The notes under the pieces are model-generated. The model worked only from the letters and a program-made list of their open reading frames with translations. It had not been told where the DNA came from and searched no databases. Shown here one piece after another: positions 58,553 to 64,000 of a stretch of DNA of 64,000 bases. Source of the DNA: Leptospira stimsonii. GTDB taxonomy: Bacteria; Spirochaetota; Leptospiria; Leptospirales; Leptospiraceae. The position numbers and the translations under genes are program-made. Every line of letters begins with the position of its first letter. Within the stretch, counting starts at the first letter, position 1. The stretch covers positions 1,054,001-1,118,000 of the forward strand of contig NZ_QHCT01000001.1 of assembly GCF_003545885.1 (NCBI RefSeq), in the 5' to 3' direction.

Positions 58553-60691
58553 ATGAGTTTAGCTAAATTTTATCCAAAGAAGGTTTTGTTTTTTCTCGGT
58601 CTACTTTTCGTTTTGACTCAATGTCTGAGCGAAGCGGAACGACCGCAGATACTCGCCTCATCGGGAGTTTTGGATCTTTCTTCTTGGAATTTCGAAGAAT
58701 ACGGTCCTGTCGCGATGCAAGGAGATTGGATCTTTCGGTGGAACGAGTTTGCCGAAAGCCAGGACAGAGAACCCGAAAAAAATAGAATCATGCCTGTTCC
58801 AAAAGCTTGGACTCGAATCCAAACTCCGGAAGGTAAGAATTATCCCGGAACCGGAATCGCCACGTATTTTTTAAAAGTGATCTTACCTCCGAGTCAAGAA
58901 CCGAGAAAGTTCGCTCTTCTTGCGGAAACGTCGGAAACCGCATACGAGATCTGGATCGACGGTAAAAAAATAGGATCGCACGGAGTTCCCGGAAAAACAC
59001 AGGAGACATCGATTCCGGAATGGAACGTAAGAGTGATTCCGTTTCAAATTCAGAAAAACGAATTTCAGATTCGAATCCCACTTTCCAACTTTTATCATGC
59101 GAGAGGCGGGTTGACCGCAAGGTTGATATTCGGAAACGAAGACGAAGTCATTCGATTGCGAGAAAGAAGAATGACTCTGGACGTCTTTTTATTCGGTTTT
59201 CTCGTGGCGATGGCCTTCTATCATTTTACACTTTACTTTCTTAGAAAAAAAGACGCGGCCCTTTTGTATTTCGGAATCATCTGTTTTGTCTTTTGTTTTC
59301 GCGAATTGAGTACGAGTCAGAATTTGATTCAAGTGATTTTTCCAGGAATCAATTATCAGATTCATATGAGAATCGTGTATCTCAGTTTTTATTTGATTCC
59401 TCCTCTCGCGACCGCTTTCTTACGAGCGCTGTTTCCGGACGAAGTGAGGAAAGAGATCCACTACGGGGTCGTTTGTATCGCTTCGATCTTTTCCCTAATC
59501 GTCGTTTCGCAGGACCCGGTCTTTTTTACGGGAACGATTGAATACTATTATGTGTTTACATTTGTATGTTTTGCATACGGCTTTTACGTTTTGATCTTTG
59601 CCCTCCTTCGAAAAAAGCCCGGATCGATCGCCATTCTGATCGGTTTGTTTCTTTTCTTTTTAGCGTATAGCCAGGATATTTTTTACAATAAAAGAATCAT
59701 TCCTACGTTTATTCTCGCCCCTTTCGGATTGATCGCCTTTATTTTTTCGGAGGCCTATCTTCTTGCGAAAAGATATTCGCTCGCCTTCGACGCGGTAGAA
59801 GACATGTCGGAAAGTTTGAAGAAAGTGAATTCTTCTTACGGTCTTTTTGTTCCTAGAGAACTTCTTAAAATATTAAATAAACATGATATTCTTGAAATTA
59901 AACTCGGAGATACCGTCGAAGAGGAAATGAGTCTTCTTTATAACGAAATCAGGGCCTTTTCCGATCTTTCCGAAAAAATGAATGGAAAGGAGAATTTCGA
60001 GTTCATCAATTCCTTTTTGGGAAAAGTCGGTCCGATCATCCGAGAAAGAGACGGCTTTATAGATAAATACTACGGCGAGGCTTTTTTGGCGTTATTTCCA
60101 CCCGAACCGGAAAAGGCACTTGATAGCGCGATTGAGATCCAAAGAATTTTGAGAGAATTTAACCGAGAAAGAATTGCAAACGGGAAAGATCCCGTGCGTT
60201 CGGGAAGCGGAGTTCACACGGGACCGATCTTGCTGGGAACGATCGGAGAAGCTGAAAGAATGGAGAGCACGGTCATCTCTTCCTCCGTAAACGTTGTGAC
60301 CAGAATAGGACAACTGAGTAGAACGTACGAGTCTTCCTTACTTATAACGGATTCCACCTTATTTCGCTTAACAAATTCTTCCAAATACTACTATCGTGTC
60401 GTGGATCGGATTCAGATTCGCGATCAGAAGACGGTTCACACGGTTTTGGAGGTGTTCAACGGACTCTCCGAAAATCTGATCGATTCTTATATGAATACAC
60501 GCGAGGAATTTGAACGCGGCGTTCTAATGTTTAGAGAAAAACATTTCGAAGAAGCCTGCGTCGTATTCAATCGGATCTTGGAAAAAAATAGAGCGGATCA
60601 GGCCGCGAGAGTTTATCTGGAGAAGTCCGTACATCATTGTAGATTCGGAGTTCCTGAGAATTGGCAAGGCGTAACCCTATTAGGAGAATAG
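58553..60691 (+). CDS. 7TM-DISM receptor with degenerate cyclase domain, copy 2
   Basis: 712 residues, a close paralogue of the preceding gene with the same order of parts. Lipobox-like LTQCLSEAE; sensor VLDLSSWNFEEYGPVAMQG; seven helices; cyclase-like domain with Asn for the first metal Asp (LLYNEIRAFSDLSEKM, about 463) and Glu for the second (DKYYGEAFLALF, about 508). The transition-state Asn and Arg are kept (SSSVNVVTRIGQL). A TPR-like tail ends HHCRFGVPENWQGV, nearly as in copy 1. Convergent with the kinase-phosphatase gene, 9 bp apart. Confidence 0.85.
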   Translation: MSLAKFYPKKVLFFLGLLFVLTQCLSEAERPQILASSGVLDLSSWNFEEYGPVAMQGDWIFRWNEFAESQDREPEKNRIMPVPKAWTRIQTPEGKNYPGTGIATYFLKVILPPSQEPRKFALLAETSETAYEIWIDGKKIGSHGVPGKTQETSIPEWNVRVIPFQIQKNEFQIRIPLSNFYHARGGLTARLIFGNEDEVIRLRERRMTLDVFLFGFLVAMAFYHFTLYFLRKKDAALLYFGIICFVFCFRELSTSQNLIQVIFPGINYQIHMRIVYLSFYLIPPLATAFLRALFPDEVRKEIHYGVVCIASIFSLIVVSQDPVFFTGTIEYYYVFTFVCFAYGFYVLIFALLRKKPGSIAILIGLFLFFLAYSQDIFYNKRIIPTFILAPFGLIAFIFSEAYLLAKRYSLAFDAVEDMSESLKKVNSSYGLFVPRELLKILNKHDILEIKLGDTVEEEMSLLYNEIRAFSDLSEKMNGKENFEFINSFLGKVGPIIRERDGFIDKYYGEAFLALFPPEPEKALDSAIEIQRILREFNRERIANGKDPVRSGSGVHTGPILLGTIGEAERMESTVISSSVNVVTRIGQLSRTYESSLLITDSTLFRLTNSSKYYYRVVDRIQIRDQKTVHTVLEVFNGLSENLIDSYMNTREEFERGVLMFREKHFEEACVVFNRILEKNRADQAARVYLEKSVHHCRFGVPENWQGVTLLGE

Positions 60692-60700
60692 TAGAATTAT

Positions 60701-63064
60701 CTAATTTATCTTTTTATTGATCGTTTTTGTATCCAAATTGGATAAGAATTCTTCTTGAACCTTGGATTCGATCGCCCGTTCGCTTCTGGATTCTCGAACG
60801 ATGGAGATGGCTTCGCTTGAACTCAGCTTTTCTTTCCAGATCATATACGCCGCGGCAAACGTGCCTGAACGTCCCAAGCCCCCAACGCAATGAATGAGCA
60901 GTTTTTTCTTTTGTGAAAGTGCGAGCTCCATCCACTTCAGGGAGGCGATTGCTTGTTCCAGTGAAGGTGCGGTTTGATCCAAGACGGGGCAGTAATATAC
61001 GTTTAAGCCGCGACTTTTATATTCTTCTTTGAGATCCTTGACTCCGTATTCCGAGAATTCGTTCTCAGTGAGTAAACAAAGAATGTGCGTGATTCCTTCC
61101 TTTTGAATCGTTTGAATGTCCTCCGGCAAATTTCTTTCCCGATCCTTTCGGCCGGGAAGAATCGTAAGCCCGATGCGAGAAATCTCCTCCTGATTTGAGC
61201 CGGATTTGAGAAAATCAATTCGAAGAATTTTGGATCTCTGGATGAATTCTCTGATCCCCGCGACACAAAGAGTTCCCGAATAGAGCGCCCATTTTTTTTG
61301 CCAGTCGTTGGACTCGTCAAAAGATAGAGTGTGCATCGCATAACGTAACGCTCCGGTATGAAGCTGATAAGGATCTCGATCCATCTTAATTAGTGAAGAA
61401 TAATATGATCTAAGATGCGCTATGATGGAATACGCCTTGTTTATTTTGGAATGTTTCCAGGGTTTTCTCGGATTTGGCGGTAATGGGATTCCAAGATCTG
61501 CGACTTTCAGTAGGACATCGCTAAGTTCGATGGCCTCTTTCCATTCTTCTAAATTCTCTATTTTGGTAAAGATGTAGAGAATATCGTTTTCAAGTTTAAT
61601 TAAGTCTTTAAGAATATGTCCTTTGTGTGTGTGGAAGAAATCGATCAACCAGACGTTGTTCTGTGCGTCCAGGATGATATTGGCACCGTTGAGATCTCCG
61701 TGAATATAAGAAGTAAAATGGGAAAGGGAAACATATTCTTTAAGCGATACCAGATCCTCTTCGTAAAACTTACAGACGTTCGGAACGATTAAACCCGAAA
61801 CGATTTCGATCCATTCCCCGATCGCCGGTTTTCCGATTATCGCCTCGATTCTTTTTCGGACTCCGGGCGCATATTTAGATTGAAAATCATAATATTCTAA
61901 TAAATTTAATTTTTCTTGAACCGATGCATCGTAGAGCTTGGCCAATTGTTTTCGAAATACCGTGTCCAAGATCCTTTTTAAATCTTGGATGTCTTCCGTG
62001 GATTCGTATGCTTTTTGAAACGTGCGGACGTTCCCTTCTAACATTGCCGCATAACGGTATTTAATCGCTCCTCGATCCTCTAACTCGGCGAAATCTACGA
62101 TGGACGGTGCGTTGTTTCCAAGAACTTCTTCGATTCGTTCGAAGGCGATTCTTTCCCTTGCAATAAGGTCCCGCGGACCGATTTTGATCACGGATGGAAC
62201 CTGGCTATGACCTAAGTGATCGATCGATTTGGATTTTAGAACGACGTTTCCTGAAAATCCTCCGTCGAGACATTTGAACTCGACGTCTTTGCAGTCTCGA
62301 AAAAGGAACAGGAGTAATTTTTCATCCGTTTCGTTTACTTTATAATCTTCTTCGAATCTGAAATGGTCCGTGGAAATTCTGGAATGTGTGATTCTTTTTT
62401 CTAAATTTGGAACACTTCCATTTAAGAAAGAAGTAAAAGCTCCGATGGAAGGAAAGATTTTGATTCCTAAAATCTCTTTCATCTGATCTAAAGCGATAAA
62501 ATGCATTCCGATGGAAGAGGATGCGGTTAAGGCGGAGCATATCGCAATCTCCCATTGCGGATATCTCGTTTTGATATCGTAAGCAAGAAATTGAACTTTT
62601 GCCTCGGTCCAAACTCCGGAAATTCCCACTTTCAGAGGATGTTCCTTCAAAGGTTCAAGAATTTTCTCAAGATTCGTTTTTACGAAATCGTTTAGTCCGG
62701 ATGCGTCTACGATTCGGTGTCTTTTCTTTTGTTCCTCTTGAAGCCAAGATTCAAAAACGAATTCTGCGCCTTTGGTATTCTGAATGCAATGCGGTCCGAA
62801 TTGACGAAGATGATCCTTTTGAGAAGAATCCGAAGCGTCGTGCCAATCTCGAATATGAACGATCCAGAGATCATCCGGTTCTACGGAATAAGCCCATTCG
62901 ATCAATGAATCGATCGGACCGTATTCCACCATTTCGCCTAACAATCGCTTTGACTCTTGATAACCGACATGCAATGCATTCGGAAGAGGATCATATTTTT
63001 CAAGAAGGGCGGTAAAATCGTTTTGAAGACATTGAGTTAGAAGAATTGCTTTTGGAATTTGCAT
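60701..63064 (-). CDS. Isochorismatase-like / APH-type kinase / dual-specificity phosphatase fusion
   Basis: 787 residues in three parts. Residues 1-215: an isochorismatase-like fold (LLTQCLQNDF, HIRDWHDASD, GVWTEAKVQFLAYD), but the Asp, Lys and Cys of the triad appear as Cys, Asp and Lys, so this part is probably inactive. Residues 250-620: an aminoglycoside/choline-kinase-like fold with LDGGFSGNVVLK, Lys in SVIKIG at about 292, the Brenner motif YIHGDLNGANIIL at about 454 and metal Asp in LIDFFHTHKG, so active-looking. Residues 645-787: a dual-specificity phosphatase with general-acid Asp in PVLDQTAPS and the P-loop HCVGGLGRSG at about 724. Cytosolic. Substrates unknown. Confidence 0.83.
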   Translation of the reverse strand: MQIPKAILLTQCLQNDFTALLEKYDPLPNALHVGYQESKRLLGEMVEYGPIDSLIEWAYSVEPDDLWIVHIRDWHDASDSSQKDHLRQFGPHCIQNTKGAEFVFESWLQEEQKKRHRIVDASGLNDFVKTNLEKILEPLKEHPLKVGISGVWTEAKVQFLAYDIKTRYPQWEIAICSALTASSSIGMHFIALDQMKEILGIKIFPSIGAFTSFLNGSVPNLEKRITHSRISTDHFRFEEDYKVNETDEKLLLFLFRDCKDVEFKCLDGGFSGNVVLKSKSIDHLGHSQVPSVIKIGPRDLIARERIAFERIEEVLGNNAPSIVDFAELEDRGAIKYRYAAMLEGNVRTFQKAYESTEDIQDLKRILDTVFRKQLAKLYDASVQEKLNLLEYYDFQSKYAPGVRKRIEAIIGKPAIGEWIEIVSGLIVPNVCKFYEEDLVSLKEYVSLSHFTSYIHGDLNGANIILDAQNNVWLIDFFHTHKGHILKDLIKLENDILYIFTKIENLEEWKEAIELSDVLLKVADLGIPLPPNPRKPWKHSKINKAYSIIAHLRSYYSSLIKMDRDPYQLHTGALRYAMHTLSFDESNDWQKKWALYSGTLCVAGIREFIQRSKILRIDFLKSGSNQEEISRIGLTILPGRKDRERNLPEDIQTIQKEGITHILCLLTENEFSEYGVKDLKEEYKSRGLNVYYCPVLDQTAPSLEQAIASLKWMELALSQKKKLLIHCVGGLGRSGTFAAAYMIWKEKLSSSEAISIVRESRSERAIESKVQEEFLSNLDTKTINKKIN

Positions 63065-63511
63065 TGTGATCCGTTCAAAAGACCGCGGAAGATTCTAAAG
63101 TCGGAATTCGTATTCTTTAGAACTCGACTTTTCGATGGTTCCGGTCGAATGAAGAAACTAATTCCGAAAAGAAAAAAAGCAAACGGTTTTTCGTGTACCA
63201 AAATGGGGAGCCGAATAAAAATTTGATTCTATTTTTTGAGCGGATCATTCCATTTCGGAGATCGATTCTGCGATTCTATATTTTTTAACGTCGAGATTCT
63301 TGTACAAATAACTCTAATTCGGAAGGAAATTAGAATCATTATTGAATAAAGAGGAATATAAGAATATTCAAATAATCTTTTTTTCTTTTAGATTTAAATT
63401 ATTCAATTGTTAGATAAAAAAATTTTGTCATTCCGTTCATAAAATAAGCAATATTCGATTGACTGAAGCATTCGTTTGGGTAGTTTACGTTTTCCAAATG
63501 GTAGCCATGAA
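63065..63511. other. 447-bp divergent intergenic region
   Basis: AT-rich with no open frame of note. It should hold promoters for the kinase-phosphatase gene (minus) and the hydrolase gene (plus). The stretch 63340-63430 is particularly A+T rich. No repeat matching the others in the window was seen. Confidence 0.35.
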
Positions 63512-64000
63512 ATGAGGCGAATAATTTTTTTTATTAGTGTAGTCAGCATATCCTATGCGATGGCCGTATTCTATTTTTCGGATCAGATTATACATTTTAA
63601 GACAAAAACGTTGGAAGAAGATCGCAGAGAACAGGCAATCGCTTCTTTCGCCAAATTGGGATTAAATGATCCTCCGTCCGAAGTGACAATTAAATTAAAG
63701 GACGTTACCATTCGTGCTTGGTTGTTTGAACCGAAGTATAAGAATCGATGTGGATCTGTAATCACGCACGGTTATACGGTTACACGTTTTTCAGTGCTTA
63801 AATACGCTCAGTTTTTTTACAAGCTCGGCTGTCCTTCTTTAGTGTATGACGTTCGTTATCATGGTCTGAGTTCAGGTGATTCATCCACATACGGTTTTTA
63901 TGAAAAGGACGACCTTTTGCAAATCATTCAATGGTTTAAGAATCGAACGGGATTGAAGTCTTCGGAAATAGCGGTTGCCGGTCAATCGATGGGTGCCGCC
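63512..64000 (+). CDS. Alpha/beta hydrolase, 3' end outside window
   Basis: Open from ATG at 63512 to the window edge (163 codons). An N-terminal hydrophobic helix (IIFFISVVSISYAMAVFYF) probably anchors it in the membrane. Then VTIKLKDVTIRAWLFEPK, a strand with the oxyanion-hole motif THGYTVTR, YDVRYHGLSSGDS and the nucleophile elbow AVAGQSMGAA (G-x-S-x-G). This is the common BEM46-like/YqkD-like serine hydrolase layout. Substrate unknown; the rest of the catalytic triad lies outside the window. A short ATG-AAA-TGA just before it is not the start. Confidence 0.82.
   Translation, partial: MRRIIFFISVVSISYAMAVFYFSDQIIHFKTKTLEEDRREQAIASFAKLGLNDPPSEVTIKLKDVTIRAWLFEPKYKNRCGSVITHGYTVTRFSVLKYAQFFYKLGCPSLVYDVRYHGLSSGDSSTYGFYEKDDLLQIIQWFKNRTGLKSSEIAVAGQSMGAA

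Overview
The window reads as chromosome of a Leptospira species from the pathogenic clade, probably one of its higher-GC members (GC looks to be in the low-to-mid forties by eye; not computed). Support: a DUF1564 protein and a TIGR04452-type lipoprotein (both families I know mainly from Leptospira), many spirochaete-style lipoprotein signal peptides, several 7TM-DISM receptors, and frequent TTG starts with 4-bp stop/start overlaps. I see no phage, insertion sequence, rRNA or CRISPR array.

Region 1 (1-11.4 kb) is the housekeeping core: a partial GT-C glycosyltransferase, DUF1564, a WYL regulator, then ispE - tRNA-Gln - glmU(short) - prs - rplY - pth, followed by ftsH - EVE - 7TM/PP2C phosphatase. 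The ispE/glmU/prs/ctc/pth order matches the Bacillus arrangement. Pth lacks its catalytic histidine, and GlmU has only the uridylyltransferase half.

Region 2 (11.5-20.3 kb) carries a monoheme c-type protein, a GNAT enzyme, and a minus-strand module of DUF4178 zinc-ribbon protein, small membrane protein and membrane-anchored spermidine-synthase homologue. This module is bracketed by two inverted copies of a ~100-bp element whose stem shows covarying base pairs. Small lipoproteins and a METTL7-like methyltransferase follow.

Region 3 (20.4-31.4 kb) has a minus-strand operon cstA - Nudix - FlgD/OmpA-like protein - NRDE - PilZ, then plus-strand genes: a C-terminal J-domain protein, CBS protein, GNAT, acyl-CoA thioesterase, AraC regulator, ankyrin protein and an RlmD/TrmA-type RNA methyltransferase.

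Region 4 (31.4-44.7 kb) contains three WD/SBBP-like propeller exported proteins, a TIGR04452 lipoprotein, a YhaO/YhaN-like nuclease-ATPase pair, DUF2804, DUF952 and Tag glycosylase. Two inverted copies of a dispersed repeat with a 57-bp identical core sit at 38.3 and 43.1 kb.

Region 5 (44.7-64 kb) is a signalling and lipoprotein region. It has five class III cyclase-domain membrane proteins, of which the last two, in tandem, have both metal-binding aspartates replaced. It also has a PEBP protein, an NmrA/AraC divergent pair, two paralogous six-cysteine lipoproteins around a calcium-loop lipoprotein, and a 787-residue protein joining a dead isochorismatase-like domain, an aminoglycoside-phosphotransferase-like kinase and a dual-specificity phosphatase. 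This last protein is the strongest candidate for an undescribed system. A partial alpha/beta hydrolase runs off the right edge.
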